A stretch of DNA of 64,000 nucleotides, taken from assembly GCA_048465415.1 (NCBI GenBank), contig DBFWLO010000022.1, positions 167,365 through 231,364 of the forward strand, given 5' to 3'. Source of the stretch: Scatosoma sp048465415. GTDB taxonomy: Bacteria; Bacillota; Clostridia; Christensenellales; Borkfalkiaceae. The position numbers and the translations under genes are program-made. The notes beneath the pieces are model-generated. The model had not been told where the DNA came from. It worked only from the letters and a program-made list of their open reading frames with translations, and did not search any database. Position 1 is the stretch's first letter. Each line of letters opens with the position of its first letter. Positions 51,411-60,031 of this stretch are shown here, piece after piece.

Positions 51411-51437
51411 GGTTCTTTTCCGGTACGGAAAAGAACC
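51411..51437 (-). other. Strong stem-loop between the GHL10 and lipoprotein genes
   Basis: Perfect 12-bp stem GGTTCTTTTCCG/CGGAAAAGAACC with a 3-nt loop, 37 nt past the stop of the anchored GHL10 protein. No following U-tract on the minus strand. As with the two giant GH3 genes, an RNA hairpin follows the gene for a C-terminally anchored protein. Confidence 0.6.
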
Positions 51438-51473
51438 CCGCGGGGTTGTTGAATCGTTCTGACGCTTGTTTTA

Positions 51474-54400
51474 TCAGCGCCTGCGCTTTCTTATAAGGAT
51501 CGCCGCCGCGGCCGCAAACGGTATCAGAAGGCCGCCGAGCGCGAACGAGGAACCGCAGCCGCTTCGGCATGATTTTCTCTCGTCTCTTCCCGAATTGCCG
51601 GAATTCTCCGAGTTTCCCGAATCGCTCGAATCGCCGGGATCGGGAGGTGGAACGGGCGTTTCCGTAAACGACAGGCGCTGCGCCTTTATATCGAGAAGCC
51701 CGTTAAGCTCGGTCAACGCTTCGGTGATCCGCCTGGCCGAAAAGCCTTTGGCGTACTTGGAAATGTTCGTCGTTTTATAGAGGGACGCGATTTCCGCTTT
51801 CACGGCGAGAATTTGCGCCGAAGTATCCGTTTCCATCTTCAAAATTTCGTCGAACTTCGCTTTCAGCGCCGTTTTATTTGCGTCCGTCATGCCTTCGGCG
51901 GGGATATATAATCTGTCCGCGCGGTCGAGAATCCTATCGAAATACGCTTTCATGACCTTTTCCGGCGTATCGTGCGGCAGTACCGCCGTCCGGGAATTGA
52001 AGCCCGCTTTCAGGACCTCCTGCACGTCCTCGTGGCCGATGATCTGCGTGGAGCAGAAGATGACGTATCCGTTCGCGCCGCCGAGATAGGAGGCTTCGAT
52101 CTGGTTGACGTTTTCATAGGCGGGAAGCCCGCGGTAGGAAGAGGCGAGCCCCGTATAATAATAACTGCTCGTTCCCGCGATGAGGATCATATCGGAAACG
52201 CCTTTTAAAACGTCCGTGGACGAATCGAAATACGCCATCGGCGTCGCGATATCGATCCAGCCGTTTCTGATCCAGGTCTGCCAATCCTGTTTCTTCTCCG
52301 CTTTCGTGGCAGTGATCGAGCTGAACACCGCGGTGGAAATGACCAGATCGCCGTCCCCTTTCACTTCTTTGTATATCCTGCCGACAAAATCGGTGACGGC
52401 GGACATGCGATAGGCGCACCATTTTTCGTAGTTTTCTTCCGCGGCGGGATTATAAGCCTTATTGAGCACCCATTTGGAAAAATCCTTGATCATCTTTTCC
52501 GTCGTCGAGGAGGCGTTGAGTTTGTCTTTCACGCCCACGCTTTCCGCAAACGCGAGCATGGAATTTTTCGTGAAACCCGTGTCCAGCTGCGCCGAAGAGA
52601 CGGGATAGCGGATATAATCGAGATTGATGCCTTTCAGGAGCGGATTCTTCGCAAACATCTCCTTATAATAGGCAACGAGAAAATCGGTCGTCTGCTTATT
52701 CGTCGGATCGATGAAAATATACGCGCCGCCCTCTTTCCGTTGATAGATCGTGCCGTCGTCGTTATATACAATCCAATCGGGGTGCTCGGCGAGGAGCTTG
52801 ATCTCGGTCGTCAGGCCGACGTAAAAATTCTCCACCCAGGCATGCACCTCTATCCCGCGCTCGGCGGCGAGCGCCGTGAACGCGCTTACATAATCGCGAT
52901 AGCTTCCGTAACTTGCCGACGCAAAATTCTTGTGATATTCCACGTAATCGGACTTGAACATGGAATAGCCGTTGTAGAAAGTTTCGAGGAAGATGAGATT
53001 GATTCCCGTCTCTTTATAGGTATCGAGCGTCGCCGTCAGATCGGTCAGATTCTTTTCCGTCGGTCTGTGCCAGGTCGCGCGCGCCGTCACAGGTTTGCTC
53101 TCCTCGCACAGAGCGAGCAGTTCGTAAGCCTTATTCTCCGCGGCGAGTTTCGCGCTGTTATAGCCCATCAGCATCGCCGTCTTTTCGGTATCCGTCCAGT
53201 CCCCGCTCTCCGTTTTTTCTTCGATCGAAGCCTTATAGCCGAGCAGTTCTTCCATCAGCCCGTTCACTTCGCCGATCTTGCCGGAGACAGCCGCCGGATC
53301 GATATCGTAAAGCTGGCGCACTTTCTGTTCCGCCGTCGAAACGATCGAATCGACGATCGATTTCGTATTGACGTAAAAACTGTTCAGGGAAGTCGTGACG
53401 GAAAACGTACGTTGCGCCTGATCGAGCGTAACCGTCGCCCCGAGCGGTACGGAAGCGCGGATAAAATCTCTGCCTTTTCCGTGACCGCTGATTACGTAGC
53501 CGTCTTTGGGAATCGCCGTCACGTTTACCGCCCGTTCTACGACCACGCCCTCGGCGTCTACCGCCGCCTCGAAGCCGTATACGTTCGTACCCGTGCCCGT
53601 CGAGCCCTGATACGACCAACCGTAATGATAAATGATCGTCTGGTTTTCTCCGCGATAGGCGGCAAAGGGAGAAGTGGGCGTTTCCATTCTGCCGTCGTTG
53701 TCGTTGAACTCGTCCGTCGGGCTTTCGGAATCGTAATAATCGTAATTATATGTATAGGTAACGGGTTCGCCGCCGAAGCGGACGTAATCGAAGCCGACCA
53801 TCGTCAGTTTATCCCCGAGCGAAAAACGTTTTCCGGCGACGAGAATTCCGCGGTAGCCTTCGCCGTAAGAGCTCAATACAAATCCGTTGTCGGGAATCAT
53901 CATGCCCGAAGCGTCGCCCTCGCCGAACGCGCGGAAAGATTTTACGATGAATTTCCCGCTTTCCGAATCGAATACCGCCGCCAGTTCCGAGCCGTATGCG
54001 TTCGTGCCCGTCTTATCGCCGAAATCATAATCGTAATAAACGACCATGGGCATACTTCTGTTGCCGTTGAGAAGATCGATCGCGACTCTTCTCCCCGAAT
54101 CAGATTCCACCGCTTTATCGGCGAGCGCAACTTTCGTTCCGCCGAGCGTAAGCACGGTGTTTTCCGCCGCCGTAAATTCCACGGAGACGGGTACGGATAA
54201 CACGTAACCGCCTACGGGAATATACGTGCTTCCGTCGCCCGCCGTATTCACGCCCGTCACCCGGTAAACGCCGTCGTCGCCGCACTCCACCGTATACTCT
54301 TTATAATTCCCCGAACGGCGGGTGGTGGTGTACGGATAAGCCGCGGTGAAAACGACCGTCTGCGTACCGTTCATCACGCTCGTTTTGACCGTTTCGCTCA

Positions 54401-54638
54401 CGGATACCAAAGCTCCGTTTTCCGCATAGTCCGTATACGTGACCGGATCGGTCACCACGTCCGACAACGTTTTGCCGCCGCCCGTGACCGTCACGCCGCT
54501 CTTTCCCCAGTCGCCCGTGATCTCGGCGGCGCTGGTCGAAACGCCGCCCGTCATGTACGTCGCGCACGCCGCCAGAACCGCCGTAACGCCGCACACCGCC
54601 AATGCCCGCAGCCATCTCTTCTTTATCGTTCCCGTCAT
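51474..54638 (-). CDS. Secreted GHL10 (DUF187)-type glycosidase-like protein with C-terminal anchor
   Basis: 1054 residues. Signal peptide about 1-38. Residues about 40-430 contain beta-rich repeats (DLLNGNRSMPMVVYYDYDF..NAYGSELAAVFDSESG; NQTIIYHYGWSYQG..NVYGFEAAVDAEG). Then a coiled segment and, from about 520 to 880, a GHL10/DUF187 TIM barrel: TARATWHRPTEKNLTDL, GINLIFLETFYNGYSMF, RGIEVHAWVENFYVGL, KGINLDYIRYP, GWIDIATPMAYFDSS. It ends with CRSGCGSSFALGG, a hydrophobic helix and RKRRR. GHL10 relatives act on glycans or peptidoglycan-like substrates; the exact activity is not known. Follows DUF4127 by 17 nt. Confidence 0.85.
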   Translation of the reverse strand: MTGTIKKRWLRALAVCGVTAVLAACATYMTGGVSTSAAEITGDWGKSGVTVTGGGKTLSDVVTDPVTYTDYAENGALVSVSETVKTSVMNGTQTVVFTAAYPYTTTRRSGNYKEYTVECGDDGVYRVTGVNTAGDGSTYIPVGGYVLSVPVSVEFTAAENTVLTLGGTKVALADKAVESDSGRRVAIDLLNGNRSMPMVVYYDYDFGDKTGTNAYGSELAAVFDSESGKFIVKSFRAFGEGDASGMMIPDNGFVLSSYGEGYRGILVAGKRFSLGDKLTMVGFDYVRFGGEPVTYTYNYDYYDSESPTDEFNDNDGRMETPTSPFAAYRGENQTIIYHYGWSYQGSTGTGTNVYGFEAAVDAEGVVVERAVNVTAIPKDGYVISGHGKGRDFIRASVPLGATVTLDQAQRTFSVTTSLNSFYVNTKSIVDSIVSTAEQKVRQLYDIDPAAVSGKIGEVNGLMEELLGYKASIEEKTESGDWTDTEKTAMLMGYNSAKLAAENKAYELLALCEESKPVTARATWHRPTEKNLTDLTATLDTYKETGINLIFLETFYNGYSMFKSDYVEYHKNFASASYGSYRDYVSAFTALAAERGIEVHAWVENFYVGLTTEIKLLAEHPDWIVYNDDGTIYQRKEGGAYIFIDPTNKQTTDFLVAYYKEMFAKNPLLKGINLDYIRYPVSSAQLDTGFTKNSMLAFAESVGVKDKLNASSTTEKMIKDFSKWVLNKAYNPAAEENYEKWCAYRMSAVTDFVGRIYKEVKGDGDLVISTAVFSSITATKAEKKQDWQTWIRNGWIDIATPMAYFDSSTDVLKGVSDMILIAGTSSYYYTGLASSYRGLPAYENVNQIEASYLGGANGYVIFCSTQIIGHEDVQEVLKAGFNSRTAVLPHDTPEKVMKAYFDRILDRADRLYIPAEGMTDANKTALKAKFDEILKMETDTSAQILAVKAEIASLYKTTNISKYAKGFSARRITEALTELNGLLDIKAQRLSFTETPVPPPDPGDSSDSGNSENSGNSGRDERKSCRSGCGSSFALGGLLIPFAAAAAILIRKRRR

Positions 54639-54655
54639 AACATCATTCTCCTTCT

Positions 54656-56164
54656 CTATTCGCGGCCGTCGGTTTCTTCGACCGTCAGACCGATTTCAAA
54701 CATTCTTTTCCAGGGCATTATACAAGAGGCGATCGTATATTTTTCCGCGACTTCGGGAAAATTGCCGCCGATATATCGGAGAAGCAGTTTCTTTGCCTGT
54801 TCGCTGACCGCGCCCCGTTTTTCGCCGGCGTCGAAATAGTGATACCCCAGTTCCGGCAATATGTTATCGCACATATATTTACGTACGTACCCGCAATATC
54901 CGACGTCTTCGTATACCCTTTCGGCGAGAAATTTTCTATGCGTCTGAGTGTCCCCGTAAAAATGATACAGCACCGCCTGGCAGATCACTGTTCCCAGACT
55001 GTTCGAGGACGTGTTCCAGCCCGCGTATCCCGCCAGCGAAAAAATCCCCGCCTTTTCCGAGATCAGCTTTACCCAGTCCTTATCCCCGCCGTTACAATAA
55101 GCGAGATCCGCCGCAGCGACCGCGCGCCCCTTTGCGATATAAGCCGCCATCGTCTCGGTAAACGCCTCTAAATCCCTTCCCGCATACGCCGGCGAATTTT
55201 GCTCGGAAACGTTGCGCATCTCCCCTGCGGGCAAATTGCAAAACAACAGGATATCGGCGTGTTCCCGATCGTCCGTGTACCGTGCTCCCGCGTTTTTGAT
55301 CTGAGCGGCGATACTTTTATAAACTTCCCGATCCTCATATAAAGGGATTACGTTTTTACATTCCTCTTTCGGATAGATGGGACAGATACTCGGCGCGGCT
55401 TGTTTCATATCGGCGACCGCCGCCGCGAGCAGCGTCATGCCGACTTCGTCCGCGCCCGGATAAATATCCACGTCGAGCCCCCGTTCTCCGATAAACGCCT
55501 TCACTTTGCGCTGATCGATCGCCGTATAGCCATAGGGCGAAGAATCGTCCTGCGGGACGATGAATTTATCGATCGCGCCGCCGACGAGCGCCAGCGTTTT
55601 CAACACGAGCGAAAGATTGATCTTTCTGCGGGCGAGATAGTCTTGCAGATTCCCGCCGACCGCTTTTTCGTATTCCGTTTTCTTTTCCTCGTATTCCTCT
55701 GTTCCGATCAACCCCGCCCGATATGTATCCGTAATTCTGCCGAGCAGGAATATTTCTCTGCCGCAGGTTTCGTAATAGCCCGGTTCCTCGTCGGCGCTCG
55801 AATAGGACGGACAGCGCATGATCAGCGAAAACGCGTAAATTTTCAGGGCGGGATTGTTTTCTTTCAGCCGCCGCAACAAATCCAGTCTGCCCTCTAATTC
55901 CGCTTTCGACAAAGCATGCAGTCTCGAAGGCACGATCCCGCCGTAAAGGAGCATATCCACGGACGCGATCAAATAATCCGCGCTTTGACATTCCCTGCAA
56001 AGAAACGCTTCTATCTTTTCATGATCCGCCGCTCGTTTTTTCTCCCCGAGCGCGGCATACGGAGGTCGGACGAAGGTATATTCCCGGTTATTCTCGCTCA
56101 GAAAAGCCGCAAATTCATAATTGCAGGGCCGTTCGTCGAGCGGCAGGTAAACGATTTTTTTCAT
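54656..56164 (-). CDS. DUF4127-family protein
   Basis: 502 residues, no signal peptide. The start KIVYLPLDERPCNYEF is the diagnostic DUF4127 N-terminus; SADYLIASVDMLLYGGIVPSR, YAFSLIMRCPSYSSADEEP, FIVPQDDSSPYGYTAIDQ and GADEVGMTLLAAAV are other conserved segments. Function of the family is not established; its repeated occurrence in glycan loci suggests a cytoplasmic enzyme of sugar catabolism. Its ATG overlaps the nanE stop (ATGA). Confidence 0.88.
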   Translation of the reverse strand: MKKIVYLPLDERPCNYEFAAFLSENNREYTFVRPPYAALGEKKRAADHEKIEAFLCRECQSADYLIASVDMLLYGGIVPSRLHALSKAELEGRLDLLRRLKENNPALKIYAFSLIMRCPSYSSADEEPGYYETCGREIFLLGRITDTYRAGLIGTEEYEEKKTEYEKAVGGNLQDYLARRKINLSLVLKTLALVGGAIDKFIVPQDDSSPYGYTAIDQRKVKAFIGERGLDVDIYPGADEVGMTLLAAAVADMKQAAPSICPIYPKEECKNVIPLYEDREVYKSIAAQIKNAGARYTDDREHADILLFCNLPAGEMRNVSEQNSPAYAGRDLEAFTETMAAYIAKGRAVAAADLAYCNGGDKDWVKLISEKAGIFSLAGYAGWNTSSNSLGTVICQAVLYHFYGDTQTHRKFLAERVYEDVGYCGYVRKYMCDNILPELGYHYFDAGEKRGAVSEQAKKLLLRYIGGNFPEVAEKYTIASCIMPWKRMFEIGLTVEETDGRE

Positions 56165-56829
56165 CTCAGATTGAGTTCTCCCAATAATCTGGCGGTAATG
56201 ACGGAGGGACGGGTGATCGCGGAACCGACGACGACCGCGTACGGATTGAGTTCCGCAATTTTCCGCATTTCCTCCTTTTCAAAAATCCCCCCTTCCGCGA
56301 TCACTTTGGACTTTTTCACCGAACGAATGACTTCCGCGATAAAATCGATATCGGGCAAAGCGGCGGTTTTCGTCTCTTCCGTATACCCCCGCAAAGTCGT
56401 CGAGATATATTCAAAGCCCAGCCGCTCCGCGTTCAACGCTTCCTCTATCGTCGCGATATCCGCCATGATTTCCATCGCCGGCGCTTTTTGACGGACGTAA
56501 GAAACGAGCTCTTCCAGAGTCTCCCCCTGCGGACGGGCGCGCAGAGTGGCGTCGAGAGCGAGGCAGTCCGCTTTCGTCGCCAGCACAAGATCGACCTCTT
56601 TCTTCGTAGGCGTTATATATACCTCGCTGTCCGCATAATCCTTTTTCACCAGCCCGATCACGGGTACGTCTATTTCCTTTTTAATACTTTCTATATCGTA
56701 ATACAGCGCGCGAATGCCGCACGCACCGCCCATCACCGCCGCGCGCGCCATTAAGTGCATGATGCCGCATCCGTGCAGCGGTTCTTTTTCTCCCGCCTGA
56801 CAAGATACAATTAAACCTCTGTTTAACAT
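56161..56829 (-). CDS. nanE: Putative N-acetylmannosamine-6-phosphate 2-epimerase
   Basis: 222 residues from the ATG at 56829. Catalyses ManNAc-6-P to GlcNAc-6-P in sialic acid or ManNAc catabolism. Family signatures: LIVSCQAGEKEPLHG, IRALYYDIESIKKEIDVPVIGLVKKDY, VYITPTKKEVDLVLATKADCLALDATLRARP, IMADIATIEEALNAERLGFEYISTTLRGYT, VIAEGGI, VVVGSAITRP. First gene of a long leftward operon with a full-consensus promoter. No sialic acid lyase (NanA) is visible in the window. Confidence 0.93.
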   Translation of the reverse strand: MLNRGLIVSCQAGEKEPLHGCGIMHLMARAAVMGGACGIRALYYDIESIKKEIDVPVIGLVKKDYADSEVYITPTKKEVDLVLATKADCLALDATLRARPQGETLEELVSYVRQKAPAMEIMADIATIEEALNAERLGFEYISTTLRGYTEETKTAALPDIDFIAEVIRSVKKSKVIAEGGIFEKEEMRKIAELNPYAVVVGSAITRPSVITARLLGELNLR

Positions 56830-56863
56830 AACCGTTTCTCTTTTTCCGTTTCTATTTAGCTGC

Positions 56864-56892
56864 ATTATATCACAGTCGTTTGCTCATGTCAA
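56864..56892 (-). promoter_or_regulatory. Promoter of the nanE operon
   Basis: Minus strand TTGACA (56892-56887), 17-nt spacer, TATAAT (56869-56864), with TG one base upstream of the -10. Confidence 0.85.
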
Positions 56893-56912
56893 TAGATTTT
56901 CAAAAATTTATT

Positions 56913-56933
56913 TGAAAATAAAATAAATTTTCA
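56913..56933. promoter_or_regulatory. Palindrome upstream of the nanE promoter
   Basis: TGAAAAT-AAAATAA-ATTTTCA, 7-bp arms, 20 bp upstream of the -35. Related in sequence to the palindrome at the GH84 promoter; a second, overlapping TTTCAAA/TTTGAAA symmetry lies immediately downstream. Confidence 0.4.
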
Positions 56934-56953
56934 TTCATGCAGTCTATTCAATA

Positions 56954-56968
56954 TGAAATAAAATTTTA
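56954..56968. promoter_or_regulatory. Candidate RpiR operator, copy 2
   Basis: TGAAATAAAATTTTA, matching 14 of 15 bases of the palindrome TGAAATAAAATTTCA found at the GH84 promoter (62375-62389, opposite strand). Lies between the GH38 terminator and the nanE promoter. Confidence 0.45.
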
Positions 56969-56980
56969 TTCTCTACTCTA

Positions 56981-57023
56981 AAAAACGTTCGGAAAGGGAA
57001 TGCTTTCCCGGTCCGAACGTTTT
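56981..57023 (-). terminator. Terminator of the GH84-RpiR-GH38 operon
   Basis: Perfect 12-bp stem (56982-56993 with 57012-57023) with an internal GGGAA/TTCCC extension, followed on the minus strand by TTTTT. 20 nt past the GH38 stop. Confidence 0.85.
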
Positions 57024-57043
57024 GAGCTGAACTTTTCAATTTT

Positions 57044-60007
57044 TCATTTTTTGAGGAGCAGAGTTTTGATCTCAAACTGTTTAAAGGAAAGTAAAATATT
57101 CTTTCCTCTGGCGAGAAATACGGGGTTTTCTTCCAGCATATCGCAGGCATAGACTGCGTACTCGTCGTTTAAATACAGTTCGCAGCCGCAAAGCGAGCCT
57201 TCCGCTTCGTAGAGGCGAAGAACGACGCCGTCGCCCTCCTCGGCGAACTTGATCGTTTCGACGAGAACGTCGGGAACGCTCACGCCCCGGACGGGCAGAT
57301 TCAGCGGGCCTTGACAGCGCACGGGCTTACGATTGAACGCGTAAGCGGGGAGAACGACCTGTTCCGCCGTGAAGCCGCCCTCGTGCGGCAACAGGGCGTA
57401 ATTGAAATATTTCGTTCCCGTTTCGCCGACGACGTCGGGGCGTTTTCCGCTTTTTAAAAGGGACAAACCGATCGTTTTGCCGTTCGCGGACACGCCGTAT
57501 TTTCCGTCGTTGAGCACCGCCACGCCGAAACGCGGCTCGGACAGATCCGACCATTTATGGTTGCAAACCTCGTATTTCGCCTGTTCCTCGCTCGTGCCGC
57601 GCGACGTGGGACGGTCGATGCAACCGAACTGGATCTCGCTTTTCAGCCGGTCGGAGAGAATATTCGTCGGGAAGTACGCCTTGACGAATTTATGCTCGTC
57701 CTTCCACTCCAACTTGCTTTCAAAAGCAATCAGCGGGCTGTGCGCATAGAACACCGTATCCTGTATGAGTTTGCTTTTGCCCGCCAGCAGATATTCGGTA
57801 CGGATACGAAGCTCCACGCTTCCCGTCGAAGAAATTTCCGACGAAAGCACCCGCACTTCACACGCTTTCTTTTCGTAGTCCGCGTCTATGTCCCAGTTAT
57901 CCCAAAGGTACGGCACGTCTTCAAAAACGGCTATCCGATTGAGCGGCGCTTCCGCGATCTCCCGGCCGCCGAATTTGAGAGAACTTATCTTTCCCTCTTT
58001 CAGTTCCGCTTCGTAAAAAGGCGTGCGTAAAACGATTCTTTCCGCGTCTTCTTTTACCGCGAACGGAATCTTCGTTTCCGTCCCTCCGGCCGTCCGTTCC
58101 CCGTAGGAATACGGCTGGAAATCATAGATATCCACGCCTACCGTATTTCCGTCGAGATCGGTGTAGTGTTGTCTGCCGTCCTTGCACGGCAATACTTCGC
58201 TGCGTGCGAAACAAAGCGTATTGAAATACTCTCCTTTTTCAAATCGTCTATTGAGCGCGGTCAGCGCGGTTTCGTTTTCTTTGAGCGCCGTTTCGTATAC
58301 TTCGTGGATACAGGTTCCGGGGAGAATATCGTGGAATTGGTTGAGGAGAAGAACGTCGTAAAATTTGTCCGTTTCTTCCTTTAAATCGCGGCGATCCTGT
58401 CCGACGGAAAGAAGCTCCGCGTCCGAAAGCGCGTTTTCCAATTTCCTGTTCAAGCGTTTCATTTCGTGATTGGCGGTGAGCGTGCCGCGGTGAAGTTCGA
58501 GATAGAGTTCCCCGGCATATTCGGGCAGCCGTTCCGAAGCGAGTTTTTTCATGAAGTCGGAAACGGTGGTGTGTTCCACGTTCGCGTAAGGATAAGTCTC
58601 CTGCGTTTTCAAGGCGTTTTCCACCATGTCCGCGTCCGGGCCGCCGCCCCCGTCGCCGTAGCCGTAAGCGACGAGCATGTGTTTTGTCATGTGTTTGTTC
58701 AGCCGTTTATCGAGACGGGACGTGAGAAACTCCGGATCCGCTTTGCTTTGTATGGTGTTGAAATGAACGGTCACCTCGCTGCCGTCGATCCCTTTCCAAA
58801 GAAAGGATTCGTAAGGAAATTTGTTTGTATCGTTCCACGAAAGTTTCGTCGTCAGGAAATAAGGCACGCGGCAGCCGCGCAGGATCTGCGGCAGCGCCGC
58901 GCTGTAACCGAAGGTATCGGGCAGCCAGAATACGTCCGCTTCGTAGCCGAGCTTTTCTCGCAGGTATCTTTTCCCGCGCAGAAATTGGCGGATCATCGCT
59001 TCGCCGCCCGTGAGATTGCAGTCGCACTCCACAAACGTGGCGCCGTTCGGCTCGAACCGTCCTTCCTTTGTCAGCCGCTTTATATCCTCGAAAAGGGAAG
59101 GATAGTCTTTTTCGATCCAGCTCAGATAGAGAACGGAGGACATGATAAAGCGATACTTCGGATATCTTTTCAATAGCGTAACGGCATTGGCGGCGGTTCT
59201 GGCGGCTTTGCGGCGGGATTCCTCCACCGTCCACAGCCAGGCGGTATCGAGATGGCTGTGTCCGATCACGCCGAGATAGGGCAGACTTTTATCCGCGCGC
59301 TCCGGTGTTCTCTCCTTCAATCCATATAAAAACCTTTCGATAATCGTATCCGCCGCTATAAGTTCCCGAATGTCGGGCGTGCGTTCCGGCAATACCGTAA
59401 GCGTTTCAAACAGTCTTTCGTAAATCCCGTACGCGTCCGCTTTCCGCACGTCTCCGTCGCGGAAAGAGACGAAAAAGGAAGTAAGAAGTTCGAGATCCGC
59501 GACAAATTTTTGAACGACGGGATCGATCTCGACGACGTAAATTCCGTTGTATACGCGGTCGGGACGATAGCCGTCGACGGCAAAAGTCTGTTTCTTTTCA
59601 AACGGCATCGTACCGTAAAAAGTATGCGACGCGTATGACTCCGCCGTAATTGTCGCACCGTCTCTCACTTCCGCCAAAGACACATATTTATGACGGCGGA
59701 AAACGGCGTCTTTTCCGCCGGGAAGATAGTCGCTTATGCCGAACGGCTTTCCGTCGGCGAGCAACAGCCGTTCCACGCCGCCGTCCTCCGCGTAAAGATA
59801 CGGGGCTTTGTTCCCGCCTTTTTGATAAGTAAAGGAAAATTTCCCGACGGAGAACTCCTCGCCCCATTTTTCGCCCTTTTCTATTTTCTTGCCGTTTAAA
59901 AAAACGGTCTGCTCCTCGGAAGCGACGACGAGATAGTCTTTATAAATATCTTTCAGCCGGGCTATTTTCAGCACCAGCCGATCGAGCTGTTTCAGATTGG
60001 TCATCAT
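57044..60007 (-). CDS. GH38-family alpha-mannosidase
   Basis: 987 residues, no signal peptide, so cytoplasmic. N-terminal beta region (about 1-230), then the GH38 catalytic domain with the metal-binding IGHSHLDTAWLWTVEES (about 250-265) and the nucleophile Asp in FWLPDTFGYSAALPQIL (about 365). GLKER/DGSEVTVHFNTIQSK, LELHRGTLTANHEMKRLNRK and LLNQFHDILPGTCIHEVYE complete the middle-domain signature. Retaining, zinc-dependent release of alpha-mannose. With GH84 and an RpiR regulator in the same operon, the likely diet is N-glycan-type oligosaccharide. The tandem ATGs at 60007 and 60004 are both possible; GGGAGA lies upstream. Confidence 0.95.
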   Translation of the reverse strand: MMTNLKQLDRLVLKIARLKDIYKDYLVVASEEQTVFLNGKKIEKGEKWGEEFSVGKFSFTYQKGGNKAPYLYAEDGGVERLLLADGKPFGISDYLPGGKDAVFRRHKYVSLAEVRDGATITAESYASHTFYGTMPFEKKQTFAVDGYRPDRVYNGIYVVEIDPVVQKFVADLELLTSFFVSFRDGDVRKADAYGIYERLFETLTVLPERTPDIRELIAADTIIERFLYGLKERTPERADKSLPYLGVIGHSHLDTAWLWTVEESRRKAARTAANAVTLLKRYPKYRFIMSSVLYLSWIEKDYPSLFEDIKRLTKEGRFEPNGATFVECDCNLTGGEAMIRQFLRGKRYLREKLGYEADVFWLPDTFGYSAALPQILRGCRVPYFLTTKLSWNDTNKFPYESFLWKGIDGSEVTVHFNTIQSKADPEFLTSRLDKRLNKHMTKHMLVAYGYGDGGGGPDADMVENALKTQETYPYANVEHTTVSDFMKKLASERLPEYAGELYLELHRGTLTANHEMKRLNRKLENALSDAELLSVGQDRRDLKEETDKFYDVLLLNQFHDILPGTCIHEVYETALKENETALTALNRRFEKGEYFNTLCFARSEVLPCKDGRQHYTDLDGNTVGVDIYDFQPYSYGERTAGGTETKIPFAVKEDAERIVLRTPFYEAELKEGKISSLKFGGREIAEAPLNRIAVFEDVPYLWDNWDIDADYEKKACEVRVLSSEISSTGSVELRIRTEYLLAGKSKLIQDTVFYAHSPLIAFESKLEWKDEHKFVKAYFPTNILSDRLKSEIQFGCIDRPTSRGTSEEQAKYEVCNHKWSDLSEPRFGVAVLNDGKYGVSANGKTIGLSLLKSGKRPDVVGETGTKYFNYALLPHEGGFTAEQVVLPAYAFNRKPVRCQGPLNLPVRGVSVPDVLVETIKFAEEGDGVVLRLYEAEGSLCGCELYLNDEYAVYACDMLEENPVFLARGKNILLSFKQFEIKTLLLKK

Positions 60008-60031
60008 TATATTTTCTCCCCCCCGCGGCGG

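Noticed and set aside
52740..54200. 486-codon open frame on the plus strand
   Set aside because: Antisense to the GHL10 protein gene; composition dominated by Arg, Val and Phe and no motif.
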